Of a stretch of 59,038 nucleotides of DNA, positions 7,408 to 16,331 are shown in pieces. The notes below the pieces were generated by a model. The model was given only the letters and a program-made list of their open reading frames with translations. It ran no database searches and was not told the origin of the DNA. The position numbers and the translations under genes were made by a program. Source of the stretch: Acidimicrobiia bacterium (GTDB lineage: Bacteria > Actinomycetota > Acidimicrobiia > Acidimicrobiales > Poriferisodalaceae); contig JAJDVQ010000029.1 of NCBI GenBank assembly GCA_022826045.1, positions 1 through 59,038 on the forward strand, in the 5' to 3' direction. Numbering within the stretch: the first letter of the stretch is position 1; each line of letters opens with the position of its first letter.

Positions 7408-9444
7408 ATGCACACAGTTCAATCGCGGCGCCATGCCGATCAACTCACGAGCAGGCGCCGCCGCAGAGGAGTCGGGCGCTCGTTCGGCATTCGGCTGGGC
7501 GTGGTGCTCGCCGCATTCGCCCTGATCGCAGTCGCCTGCGGCGGCGGAGACGACGGCGGCGACACCGGCGACGGCGCCGCACCGGCGGAGCCGGACACCA
7601 CCGAGGCTGCTGTCGAAGCGCCTTCCACCACGATGTCCGAGCAGGATGAAGAGGTGGTCGAGGCCCGCGAGGCCGGCGAAGCCACCGGCGAGGACGTCCG
7701 CGAAACTGAGACCGGCCCGGTGCACGGGGGCAAGCTCGTGTACGGCATCGAGGCCGACTCGGCCAACCCGTTCGTCCACTACGCCACCTCGTGCGCGATC
7801 AGCTGCCGCATGATCTTCCGTGCCATCACCGACTCGCTGTACATCACCGACAGCGACGGCGAGATCGTGCCCTTGCTGGTGGAGTCAGAGGAGCACAGCG
7901 ACGACTACATGACTTGGACGCTGACAATCCGCGACGGCATCAAGTTCCACGACGGCACGCCGCTGGATGGCGAAGCGGTGGCGTACAACATCAACCTCTG
8001 TCGCCTCAGTCAGCTCACGGGCCCGGCATGGCTGGGCGTCGACAGTGTTGTCGGCGAGGGACAGACAGTCACAGTGACGGCCAGCCCCGGCCAACCGCTC
8101 GCTGCCGGTGTCGGACCGGCTGGCCGCGCCGAAGTCTGCGGCCAGATGTTCAGCCCGGCATGGATGGAGACGCTGCCCAACAATCCGCTGTATGTCTCAC
8201 CGGCATCGCCGCTGCCTGAGGCCGCTCGCGAGGCGGCCCTCGCGAACGCTGCCGGCGATCCATCGGCGCCGGTCGGGCTGGGCGCATTCAGGTTCGTGAG
8301 CTACACGCCGGGCAACGGCAACAGCTTCATCGCCGAGCGCAACCCGGATTACTGGCGTGGCGAAAACGGCATCACCGGCGAGAACCTGCCGTACCTCGAC
8401 GAGATCGAATTCGTCGTGGCTGTCGACATCCAGGGTCGTTCGAACGGTCTGAAAGCCGGCCAGTTCGACATCATCCACACGGCGAACGCCGATGAGATCT
8501 CCAAGTACGAGGGCGATCCCGACTTCGTGCTGCTGCAAGCCAATGACTTCGGCGAGACCAGCCACAACCTCATCAACGTCGCGGCAGGTGTGAACCCTGT
8601 GCTGACATTCGTGCGCGGCGCTGAGGAGCCGATCCAGATGGACCCGCTGGGTCTCAATTCAGTCAATCCGCTGGTGCATCTGAGCTGCCGCAAGGCGATG
8701 GCTCACGCGTTCGACGGCGAGCGCTTCGCCAACGAACGCCACCAAGGCTTGGTGCAGGTGGCGAATGGCCCGTTCCCGCCCGGCAGCGTGGGCTACTTGG
8801 AAGACTCGGGCTTCCCGAGCTACGACCTCGACGCCGCACAGGCGGAGTTTGAGCAGTGCAAGGCCGACAGCGGCCAGAACCCGGTGACGTTCTCGTTCAA
8901 CACCACCAACGACGCATTCAACGTCGAGTCGAACGAGCTCATCGTGTCGATGTGGACCGAGGCGTTCGGAGATGAATTGGCAGTGTCGATCGCGCCCATC
9001 GAGCAAGGCCAGTACATCGGCTTGGCGTTGGCCGGCGTGTTCCAGATGCAGGGCTGGCGCAACCACGGCGGCGTGGATCCGGCGGAGCAGTGGTACTGGT
9101 GGAGCTCGGCGACGGCGAGTCCGGTCAACCCCGGGGTGCCTGAGCTCGCGCTGAACTTCGGGCGCTTCCAGGATCCCGAGATCGATGCTGCCTTCCAGGT
9201 CATCCGCCACAATCCCGACCCCGAGGCCCGGCGTGAGGCGGCAGAGGCGGTCAATCGGGCATTCGGCAAGAACGTCTGGAATCTGTGGACCTACTGGACG
9301 CTGTGGGGGGTCATCGCCAACCCGCGGGTGCAGAACATCACCGATCTGCCGATCCCCGACAACGCGGAGGGTTCCTTCCCGGTGATCTCCGGCAAGCACC
9401 ACTTGCCGCAGATCTGGTGCACCGACGGGAACTGCCAAGGCTGA
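7408..9444 (+). CDS. Peptide-type ABC transporter substrate-binding lipoprotein (family 5), copy 1
   Basis: The 678-residue product has an arginine-rich start, a hydrophobic segment and the lipobox LIAVAC (Cys about 47), followed by a Gly/Asp/Glu-rich linker. The body is an SBP_bac_5 extracellular domain: GKLVYGIEADSANPF, WTLTIRDGIKFHDGTPL, VGLGAFRFVSYTPG, NPDYWRG. It captures a peptide-like or other small ligand outside the membrane and delivers it to the two permeases downstream. GGGGAGGGGA lies a few bases before the ATG. The next gene is a close paralogue, so the operon carries two receptors. The ligand cannot be read from sequence. Confidence 0.93.
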   Translation: MHTVQSRRHADQLTSRRRRRGVGRSFGIRLGVVLAAFALIAVACGGGDDGGDTGDGAAPAEPDTTEAAVEAPSTTMSEQDEEVVEAREAGEATGEDVRETETGPVHGGKLVYGIEADSANPFVHYATSCAISCRMIFRAITDSLYITDSDGEIVPLLVESEEHSDDYMTWTLTIRDGIKFHDGTPLDGEAVAYNINLCRLSQLTGPAWLGVDSVVGEGQTVTVTASPGQPLAAGVGPAGRAEVCGQMFSPAWMETLPNNPLYVSPASPLPEAAREAALANAAGDPSAPVGLGAFRFVSYTPGNGNSFIAERNPDYWRGENGITGENLPYLDEIEFVVAVDIQGRSNGLKAGQFDIIHTANADEISKYEGDPDFVLLQANDFGETSHNLINVAAGVNPVLTFVRGAEEPIQMDPLGLNSVNPLVHLSCRKAMAHAFDGERFANERHQGLVQVANGPFPPGSVGYLEDSGFPSYDLDAAQAEFEQCKADSGQNPVTFSFNTTNDAFNVESNELIVSMWTEAFGDELAVSIAPIEQGQYIGLALAGVFQMQGWRNHGGVDPAEQWYWWSSATASPVNPGVPELALNFGRFQDPEIDAAFQVIRHNPDPEARREAAEAVNRAFGKNVWNLWTYWTLWGVIANPRVQNITDLPIPDNAEGSFPVISGKHHLPQIWCTDGNCQG

Positions 9445-9475
9445 GCGGCTACCAGAGCGAAGGAGGAGGCGGCAG

Positions 9476-11431
9476 TTGGCGCGAGCGCGTTCGCTCGCAG
9501 CAGCGGCAGCGTTCGCGCTGATTGCCGTCGCCTGCTCCGCCGGAGACGGCGGCGGGGGCTCTGGCACCCCATCCGACCCAGCCGATGACTCGGCAAGCGA
9601 CGCAGCCGGTGAGGTCGCGACGACGCTGGGGGAGTCGCAGGCGGAAGTTGTTGAGGCACGCGAGGCCGGAGAGGCCACGGGCGAAGACACTCGCGACGTC
9701 TCATCCGGCCCGGTGCACGGCGGACGGCTGGTGTACGGCATCGAGGCAGACACGGCCAACCCGTTCGCGCCCTACGCGGCGCTGTGCGCGATCTCCTGCC
9801 GCATGATCATGCGGGCTGTCACCGAGTCGCTGTACGTCACCGACGCCAACGGCAACATCGTTCCGTATCTGGTGGAGACCGAGACGGCCAGCGACGATTC
9901 CATGACATGGACGCTCCGGATCCGCGACGGCATCACGTTCCACGACGGCACGCCGCTGACCGGCGAGGCCGTGGCGTACAACATCAACCTGTGCCGCTTC
10001 AGCCAGCAGACCGGGCCCGGCTACCTGGGCATCGAGAACGTCTGGGGCGAAGGCCAGTACGTCCACTACGAGACCTCCATCCCGTTCGCCACTGGGCCCG
10101 GTCCCGCGTCGAGGGCGCAGGGCTGCGGCTTCATGTTCTCCCCGGCATGGCTGGAGACGCTGCCCAACAACCCGATGTACACGTCGCCGTTCTCGCCCTT
10201 ATCGTCTGAGGAGCGGGCGGAAGGGCTCGCCACCGCCACCGGCGATCCCTCGGCACCGGTGGGGCTGGGGGCGTTCAGGTTCGTGAGCTACACGCCGGGC
10301 AACGGCAACAGCTTCATCGCCGAGCGCAACCCCGACTACTGGCGCGGCCCCAACGGCATCACCGGCGAGAGCCTGCCATACCTCGACGAGATCGAGTTCG
10401 TGGTGTCGGTGGACATCGTGGGCCGCTCCAACGGACTGCGAGCTGGCCAGTTCGACATCATCCACACCTCCAACGCGGATGAGATCGCCAAGTACGAAGG
10501 CGACCCCGACTTCGTACTGCTGCAAGCCAACGACTTCGGCGAGACCAACTTCAGCCTCATGAACGTGGCATCGGGCACGAATCCGGTGCTCGCCGAGCTG
10601 CGGGGTCTCGACGAGCCGATCCCGATGGACCCGCACGGGCTCAACGCGGCGAACCCGCTGGTGCACCTGAGCTGCCGCAAGGCCCTGGCGCACGCGTTCG
10701 ACGGTGAGCGGTTCGTCAGCGAGCGGCTCCGGGGCTTGGTGCGAGCGGCGAACGGGCCGTTCCCGCCCGGCAGCATGGGCTACCTGGACGACTCGGGCTA
10801 CCCGACGTACGACATTGATGCCGCGCGAGCCGAGTTCGCCCAGTGCAAGGCCGACAGCGGCCAGAACCCGGTGACGTTCGGGTTCAACTCCACCAACGAC
10901 CCGTTCAACGTGGAGTCGAATGAGCTCATCGCGTCGATGTGGCGGGCTGCCTTCGGCGACGAGATCGCGGTGACGATCCAGCCCATCGAGCAGGGTCAGT
11001 ACTTCGGCTTGGCGCTGGCCGGCCTGTTCGAGATGATGGGAATGCGCGCCCACGGCGGGGTGGATCCCATCGAGCAGTGGCTCTGGTGGAATTCGTCGAC
11101 TGCGCTCCCGATCGACCCGAGCGTGCCCGAGCTGGCCTTCAATGTGGGGCGCTTCCAGGACCCCGCCATCGATGCCGCATACGACGTCATCCGCCACAAT
11201 CCCGACCCGGCAGCTCGGCGTGAGGCCGCAGAAGAGGTGAACCGGGCCTTCGGGCGCAACGTCTGGAACCTGTGGACGCACTGGACGCTGTGGGGCGTCA
11301 TCGCCAATCCCCGGGTGCAGAACCTCACCGATCTGCCGATCCCGGGCAGCGATGTCGGCGCGTTCGCCGTGAACGCCGGGGCGCACCATGTCGCCCAGAT
11401 CTGGTGCGATGACGGCGATTGTCAGGGCTGA
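9476..11431 (+). CDS. Peptide-type ABC transporter substrate-binding lipoprotein (family 5), copy 2
   Basis: This is a tandem paralogue of the preceding gene, 651 residues, with the lipobox LIAVAC at the N-terminus. Long identical stretches (SYTPGNGNSFIAERNPDYW, QFDIIHT.NADEI, CKADSGQNPVTF) show a duplication followed by divergence, mainly in the linker and around residue 200. The start is TTG at 9476, chosen because AAGGAGGAGG sits nine bases upstream and no ATG gives a full signal peptide. Only 31 bases separate it from copy 1 and 48 from the first permease, so they are probably co-transcribed. The two may have split ligand preferences. Confidence 0.92.
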   Translation: MARARSLAAAAAFALIAVACSAGDGGGGSGTPSDPADDSASDAAGEVATTLGESQAEVVEAREAGEATGEDTRDVSSGPVHGGRLVYGIEADTANPFAPYAALCAISCRMIMRAVTESLYVTDANGNIVPYLVETETASDDSMTWTLRIRDGITFHDGTPLTGEAVAYNINLCRFSQQTGPGYLGIENVWGEGQYVHYETSIPFATGPGPASRAQGCGFMFSPAWLETLPNNPMYTSPFSPLSSEERAEGLATATGDPSAPVGLGAFRFVSYTPGNGNSFIAERNPDYWRGPNGITGESLPYLDEIEFVVSVDIVGRSNGLRAGQFDIIHTSNADEIAKYEGDPDFVLLQANDFGETNFSLMNVASGTNPVLAELRGLDEPIPMDPHGLNAANPLVHLSCRKALAHAFDGERFVSERLRGLVRAANGPFPPGSMGYLDDSGYPTYDIDAARAEFAQCKADSGQNPVTFGFNSTNDPFNVESNELIASMWRAAFGDEIAVTIQPIEQGQYFGLALAGLFEMMGMRAHGGVDPIEQWLWWNSSTALPIDPSVPELAFNVGRFQDPAIDAAYDVIRHNPDPAARREAAEEVNRAFGRNVWNLWTHWTLWGVIANPRVQNLTDLPIPGSDVGAFAVNAGAHHVAQIWCDDGDCQG

Positions 11432-11479
11432 GGCGATGACTTGGTGTAGGAACGGCACTCGAAGGGGGGCACGACGGGC

Positions 11480-12619
11480 ATGAAGCAGGCTGTTCGCGAT
11501 CAGCTCGGCCGCATCGTCGCGGTAGCGCTGCTGGCCACGATCGCGTGGGCGTGGTTCTGGCGGCCCCCGTTCAGCTGGACCTTTGGCGTGCTCGTCGCCA
11601 TCGGCACCGTCGGGGCCGGCATCGCCGACGGCCGCTACGCACTGCGTCGCATCGCCGGTGTGATCCCGGTGCTGGTCGGTGTGTCGTTCGTGGTGTTCGC
11701 GCTGATGGCGAGCCTGCCGGGCGATCCCGCCATCAACATCCTGGGCCCTGCGGCCACGGCGGACCAGATTGCGATCGTGCGCACCGAGCTCGGCCTCGAC
11801 GAGCCGTTCTTCAACCGCTACGGCAACTGGCTGGGCGGCGTATTGACGGGCGACCTCGGAACGTCGATCGTGCTGCGCGAGGACGTGGCCGACGGCATCT
11901 CGCGCTCGATGACCCCGACGCTGCAGATCATGGCCTATTCGGTCGTGATCGCCCTGGGCTTCGCCATCCCGCTGGGCATCTGGGCCGGCTACCGGCAGGG
12001 AACCAAGACCGACGGCACCATCAACAACGTGATGCTGGGGTTTCTGGCCACGCCGAACTTCGTGCTCGCCGTGATGCTCGTGCTCTTCCTGTCCATCGGC
12101 GGGCTCAGCGTGGCAGGCAACGAGATCGGATTCCGCGTGCTGCCGGCCGCGCGCTATGTGCCGCTCGGCGAGGATGTCGTGCTGCATTTCAAGCACATGC
12201 TGCTGCCGTCGCTGGCATTGGCGATGGGCCAAGCGGCCGTGTTCATGCGCTTGCTTCGGTCGGACATGATCGCCACGCTGCGCCTGCCGTTCATCGATCT
12301 GGCTCGCAGCAAAGGGCTGCCGACGCGACGGATCCTGTGGCGCCACGCGCTGCGACCGTCGAGCTTCACGCTGCTGACCGTGGTGGGGCTGACCGTCGGC
12401 CTGCTCATCGGCGGCGCGCTGATCGTCGAGTTCATCTTCACGATCCCAGGCGTGGGGGCGTACATCTTCTTGGGCGTGACCCAACGCGATTTCATCGCCG
12501 TGCAGGGCGGCGTGCTGGTGATCTCGACGCTCTACATCGTGGTGCTCACCATGTCCGACTTCCTGTACCTGTCCTTGGACCCGAGGCTGCGCGGCCGGGA
12601 GGTGGGCGCTCGTGCGTAA
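11480..12619 (+). CDS. ABC transporter permease, DppB/OppB type
   Basis: This 379-residue integral membrane protein begins with two extra hydrophobic helices before the conserved DppB start (RRIAGVIPVLVGVSFVVFAL, then LPGDPA). Near residue 275 it has the EAA-like cytoplasmic loop LPFIDLARSKGLPTRRILWRHALR, which docks with the ATPase. GVGAYIFLG and RDFIAVQGGVLVIS follow. DppB proteins are usually near 310-340 residues, so the N-terminal extension is the oddity. GAAGGGGGG precedes the ATG. Its stop overlaps the GTG of the next permease by eight bases, which suggests translational coupling. Confidence 0.95.
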   Translation: MKQAVRDQLGRIVAVALLATIAWAWFWRPPFSWTFGVLVAIGTVGAGIADGRYALRRIAGVIPVLVGVSFVVFALMASLPGDPAINILGPAATADQIAIVRTELGLDEPFFNRYGNWLGGVLTGDLGTSIVLREDVADGISRSMTPTLQIMAYSVVIALGFAIPLGIWAGYRQGTKTDGTINNVMLGFLATPNFVLAVMLVLFLSIGGLSVAGNEIGFRVLPAARYVPLGEDVVLHFKHMLLPSLALAMGQAAVFMRLLRSDMIATLRLPFIDLARSKGLPTRRILWRHALRPSSFTLLTVVGLTVGLLIGGALIVEFIFTIPGVGAYIFLGVTQRDFIAVQGGVLVISTLYIVVLTMSDFLYLSLDPRLRGREVGARA

Positions 12620-13442
12620 GCGGCTGGGATTCGTCTTCTGGCTGGCGGTGGCATACCTCGTCGTGCTGGCCCTTGCGGCTGTATTCGCCGACGTGCTGCC
12701 CATCAAGGACCCTGCCGAGACCTTCCCGGGCACCTCGAAACAGGGGCCCAGCCTGACTCACTGGTTCGGCAATGACGGGGTCGGCAGGGATGTCTTCAGC
12801 CGCGTCATCTACGGGGCGCAGGTGAGCCTCGTGATCTCGACCGTCGGCACCGTGCTGGCGTTGGTGATCGGCGGCCTGCTCGGCATGGTCTCGGGGTACT
12901 TCAGCAGCCGGGTCGATCGCTGGCTCACGGCCACGCTGAACGCATCGCTGGTGATCCCGCCGCTGATCCTTTTCTTGGCGTTGGTGCTGTTCCTGGACGG
13001 CGAAGCGAAGCGGCGCATCTTCATTCTGGTGTTCACCTTCGTGCTGCTGTCGATCGCGCCGATAGCGCGAGTGGTGCGTGCCGCCACCTTGAGCTGGGCC
13101 GGGCAGGACTTCGTGCTCGCGGCCAGGACTCTCGGGGCCCGAGACGGCAGGGTGCTGTTCCGTGAGATCCTGCCGAATGTGGCGCCCTCGTTCGTCAGCT
13201 ACTCGCTCATCATCATGGCGGGCCTGATCGTCGTGGAGGGCTCGGTGGCATTCCTGGGACTGAGCGTCCCGCCGCCGACGCCCACCTGGGGCGACATGAT
13301 CAACAAGGGGCGCACCAACCTCGACGTGGCCGCCCACATCAGCCTGATGCCCGCAATCGTCATGTTTGTGACGGTGCTGGCGCTCAACTTCGTGGGCGAC
13401 AAGCTGCAGCAGTACTTCGAGCCGAGGGAATCGGTCTTGTGA
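12612..13442 (+). CDS. ABC transporter permease, DppC/OppC type
   Basis: This 276-residue permease starts at a GTG inside the end of the upstream gene. It shows the DppC features HWFGNDGVGRDVFSRVIYGA, a set of about six hydrophobic helices, the cytoplasmic EAA loop DFVLAARTLGARDGRVLFREILPN, and EGSVAFLGLSVPPPTPTWG near the end. It forms the heterodimeric channel with the DppB-type subunit. The ATPase genes follow after 13 bases. Nothing appears truncated. Confidence 0.95.
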   Translation: MRKRLGFVFWLAVAYLVVLALAAVFADVLPIKDPAETFPGTSKQGPSLTHWFGNDGVGRDVFSRVIYGAQVSLVISTVGTVLALVIGGLLGMVSGYFSSRVDRWLTATLNASLVIPPLILFLALVLFLDGEAKRRIFILVFTFVLLSIAPIARVVRAATLSWAGQDFVLAARTLGARDGRVLFREILPNVAPSFVSYSLIIMAGLIVVEGSVAFLGLSVPPPTPTWGDMINKGRTNLDVAAHISLMPAIVMFVTVLALNFVGDKLQQYFEPRESVL

Positions 13443-13455
13443 GGGCTGGTATCTG

Positions 13456-15168
13456 ATGGCAGGCAGCGGAGACGCCCATCTGCGCCCGGATGCGCTCCTG
13501 AGCGCGCGGGATCTGGTGGTCGAGTTCCCCGCGGCCGGCGGACGGACGGTGTACGCGGTCTCGGGTGTGTCGCTCGACTTGACCGAGGGCGAGACCCTCG
13601 GGCTGGTCGGCGAGTCGGGCTGCGGCAAAAGCACGACTGGGCGGGCGATCCTGCAGCTGCCACGGCCCACCTCGGGCACCGTGCAGCTCGCCGGCCAAGA
13701 GCTGACCGAACTCGACGAGGACGCCATACGCGAGGTGCGGCCGCGGCTGCAGATGATCTACCAGGATCCGATCTCGTCACTGAACCCCCGGCGCCGCGTG
13801 CGCGACATCGTGGCCGAGCCGCTGTTCATCGCCTTGGAGAACGTGTCGAGGCGGACCGCCATGGCGGTGTGGCAGGAACGCATCGGCGAGCTGCTGCAGA
13901 GCCTGTTGCGGCGAGCTGCAGCCCCGCTGCGCATCGTGGGCCGGCTGGCCTCGGTGGCCTTCGTGCTGTGGATACTCTCCGAGACCGTCGAGGAGCGTGC
14001 CGCCGAGGGGTGGCTGGGCTGGACGCAGGTGCCTGCAGCGATCATCGGCTTCCCGACGCTCGCGTTGTTGCTGCTGGCCGGCGCAATTGCCCTGTTGCTC
14101 GGCCTGACCTGGGTGCTGCTCGCAGTGATGCTGCCCTTTGGCCTGATGTCGCGCCAGTTCGGTGAGGTGTCCGGTGCTGTCGGGCTCGCGGGCGTGGTCG
14201 TCACCACGGGCGCGAGCGCCTTCATGCTGTGGCGCACTTGGTCGAGTTTCGGAGGCTGGGCGAAATGGCTGAACTCCGGCGGGCTGATCCTGCTCACCGC
14301 CGTGCTGGCGGTATGGCTCGTGCTGTCTGTTGCGAAGCCCGAGCGGGCGGGTGCCAGTGGAGTCGCAACGACGCTGAGCGCCATGGTGGTCCTTCAGGTC
14401 TTCTACGTCGCCGGTCTTGACGGAGGCATCAAGCTGGCGGTGCTGGTTGCCTCGGCGGTCGTCGACGCCCTCCTGTTCCGCTGGGTCCTGCGGCGTTACC
14501 GGGTGAACCGCGACGCCGAGCGCGAGCAGGCTGAGCCGCGCGTCCGCGAGGTGCTCGACTACGTCGGCATCAACCCCGACGACGCCATGGACCGTCGGCC
14601 GTGGGAGTTCTCCGGCGGGCAGGCACAGCGGCTCTCGATCGCCCGTGCGCTGGTGAGCGTGCCGCAGGTGATCATCTGCGATGAGCCGGTGTCGTCGCTG
14701 GACGTCTCGGTGCAGGCGCAGATTCTCAATCTGCTCGAAGACCTCAAGAACCTCATGGGCCTGACGCTGGTGTTCATCGCGCACGACCTGGCGGTGGTCA
14801 AGAACGTGAGCGACCGGGTGGCAGTCATGTACCTGGGCAAGCTCTGTGAGGTCAGCGAGCCCGATGCCATGTTCGAGGAGCCCGCCCATCCGTACACGGA
14901 GTTGCTGCTGGCGGCGATTCCGCAGCCTGATCCGGAGGCGGAGCTGGGGTCGGGGCGCATCGGCGGCGAGCTGCCCTCGCCGATGGATCCTCCGTCGGGC
15001 TGCCGGTTCCGCACCCGCTGCCCGCACGCGGCGCAGCGCTGCATCGACGAAGAGCCCGAGATGCGGGAGATCGCTCCTGGGCGCTTCGTGGCCTGTCACA
15101 CGCCGCTCGTCGGCGAAGAGGCGCCGGTGCGCGTCGAGATGGCGTCGGCCTCGCGGGGCGAGTCGTGA
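13456..15168 (+). CDS. ABC transporter ATPase (DppF/OppF-like) with a polytopic membrane insertion in the ATPase domain
   Basis: This 570-residue protein has all ATPase motifs, split by a membrane module. Walker A GESGCGKST is at 52-60, the Q-loop IYQDP at 101-105 and FSGGQAQR at 385-392. Walker B VIICDEP is at 405-411 and the H-loop IAHD near 441. The oligopeptide C-terminal Cys motif (CRFRTRCPHA) is near 516. In ordinary DppF proteins about 35-45 residues separate the EPL after the Q-loop from the signature; here about 260 do. Residues about 130-355 contain five to seven hydrophobic spans (near 158-176, 192-230, 238-258, 276-293, 303-345) flanked by Arg-rich ends, then normal helical-subdomain sequence resumes at PRVREVLDYVGINPDD. 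The frame is uninterrupted, so the insertion is in-frame and probably expressed. Its role is unknown; membrane anchoring or sensing is a guess. Confidence 0.9.
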   Translation: MAGSGDAHLRPDALLSARDLVVEFPAAGGRTVYAVSGVSLDLTEGETLGLVGESGCGKSTTGRAILQLPRPTSGTVQLAGQELTELDEDAIREVRPRLQMIYQDPISSLNPRRRVRDIVAEPLFIALENVSRRTAMAVWQERIGELLQSLLRRAAAPLRIVGRLASVAFVLWILSETVEERAAEGWLGWTQVPAAIIGFPTLALLLLAGAIALLLGLTWVLLAVMLPFGLMSRQFGEVSGAVGLAGVVVTTGASAFMLWRTWSSFGGWAKWLNSGGLILLTAVLAVWLVLSVAKPERAGASGVATTLSAMVVLQVFYVAGLDGGIKLAVLVASAVVDALLFRWVLRRYRVNRDAEREQAEPRVREVLDYVGINPDDAMDRRPWEFSGGQAQRLSIARALVSVPQVIICDEPVSSLDVSVQAQILNLLEDLKNLMGLTLVFIAHDLAVVKNVSDRVAVMYLGKLCEVSEPDAMFEEPAHPYTELLLAAIPQPDPEAELGSGRIGGELPSPMDPPSGCRFRTRCPHAAQRCIDEEPEMREIAPGRFVACHTPLVGEEAPVRVEMASASRGES

Positions 15169-16319
15169 GCGACGCCTCGGCGCCGGATCTGACGGGGAAT
15201 GACGAGCAGTCGCTGCTCGACATCGCTGAACTGCGCACCACCTTCCACACCGCGGTAGGCCCGCTGGTCGCGGTCGACGGAGTCGAGTGGTCGCTGCGTC
15301 GGGGCGCTCGGCTGGGCGTGGTGGGGGAGTCGGGCTCGGGCAAGTCGGTCATGTCGAGGTCCATCATGCGGCTGCTGCCCAAATCCCGGGTGACCTCGAC
15401 CGGCAGCGTGAGCTTCGACGGCATCGACATGATGTCGCTCGGCCGCCGCGACCTGCTCGAGATGTGGGGGCCGCAGCTCGCCATGGTCTTCCAGGATCCG
15501 CTGGGCTCGCTGAACCCGGTCATGAAGATCGGCAAGCAGGTGGGCGAGGGTCTGCGGGTGCATCGCGACCTGTCGGCGCGTGCCGCACGCAGCGCTGCGC
15601 TCGATCTGCTCGAAGAGGTAGGCATTCCCGAGCCGCACCGGCGCATCGACGAGTATCCGCACCAGCTCTCGGGCGGGATGCGCCAGCGCATCGTGATCGC
15701 CATCGCCTTGGCGTGCAGCCCTCGCCTGCTCATCGCGGATGAGCCGACCACGGCGCTGGATGTCACTGTGCAAGCCCAGATCCTGGACTTGCTCGAAGCT
15801 CAGCGGGCCGAGCGCAACATGTCGCTCGTGCTCATCACCCACGACCTGGGAATCGTGGCGGGCCGCACCGACGAGATCATCGTGATGTACGCGGGGCGGA
15901 TCGTGGAGCGCGCTCCCACGTCAACCCTGTTCAGCGACATGAGGATGCCCTACACCGAGGCGCTGTTCCGGTCGATCCCCAAGGTCACCGACGACAGCCA
16001 TGCGCGCTTGGAGATCATCGGCGGTCAGCCGCCCCAGATGACCGATCTGCCGCCCGGATGCAAGTTCGCTCCCCGCTGCAAGTACGCGCAAGATCTGTGC
16101 TTCGCCGAGGAGCCGGCGCTCATCGAGGTGCCCAAGGCAGCACCCGCTCGATCGAGCATCACCGACAGTGGCGACGACGGCGAGCCCGATCCCGCCACGG
16201 GTGTGCACCTATACCGCTGCTTCTACCCGGTCGGCACGCCCGAGGCGGCCGAGGCGTTCGAGCGCAACATCGCGTCGGGCCGGGTCAGCGAAGCCGGGGT
16301 CGTGATCAACCCCACCTGA
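15165..16319 (+). CDS. ABC transporter ATPase, DppD/OppD type
   Basis: The 384-residue ATPase has Walker A GESGSGKS at 54-61, the Q-loop FQDPLGSLNP, the signature LSGGMRQR near 168, Walker B LLIADEPTTALD near 185, and the oligopeptide-family C-terminal cysteine motif CKFAPRCKYAQDLC near 300. Unlike its partner it has no insertion: about 45 residues separate Q-loop and signature. The GTG start overlaps the stop of the previous gene in GTGA, which implies coupled translation. With the inserted ATPase it should make the heterodimeric motor of the importer. It ends the operon. Confidence 0.95.
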   Translation: MSDASAPDLTGNDEQSLLDIAELRTTFHTAVGPLVAVDGVEWSLRRGARLGVVGESGSGKSVMSRSIMRLLPKSRVTSTGSVSFDGIDMMSLGRRDLLEMWGPQLAMVFQDPLGSLNPVMKIGKQVGEGLRVHRDLSARAARSAALDLLEEVGIPEPHRRIDEYPHQLSGGMRQRIVIAIALACSPRLLIADEPTTALDVTVQAQILDLLEAQRAERNMSLVLITHDLGIVAGRTDEIIVMYAGRIVERAPTSTLFSDMRMPYTEALFRSIPKVTDDSHARLEIIGGQPPQMTDLPPGCKFAPRCKYAQDLCFAEEPALIEVPKAAPARSSITDSGDDGEPDPATGVHLYRCFYPVGTPEAAEAFERNIASGRVSEAGVVINPT

Positions 16320-16331
16320 CGATTGATCAAA

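Noticed and set aside
10199-12733. Long minus-strand frame (844 codons) across the ABC operon
   Set aside because: Antisense to the second binding protein and the permeases; low-complexity Arg/His composition and no recognisable domain.
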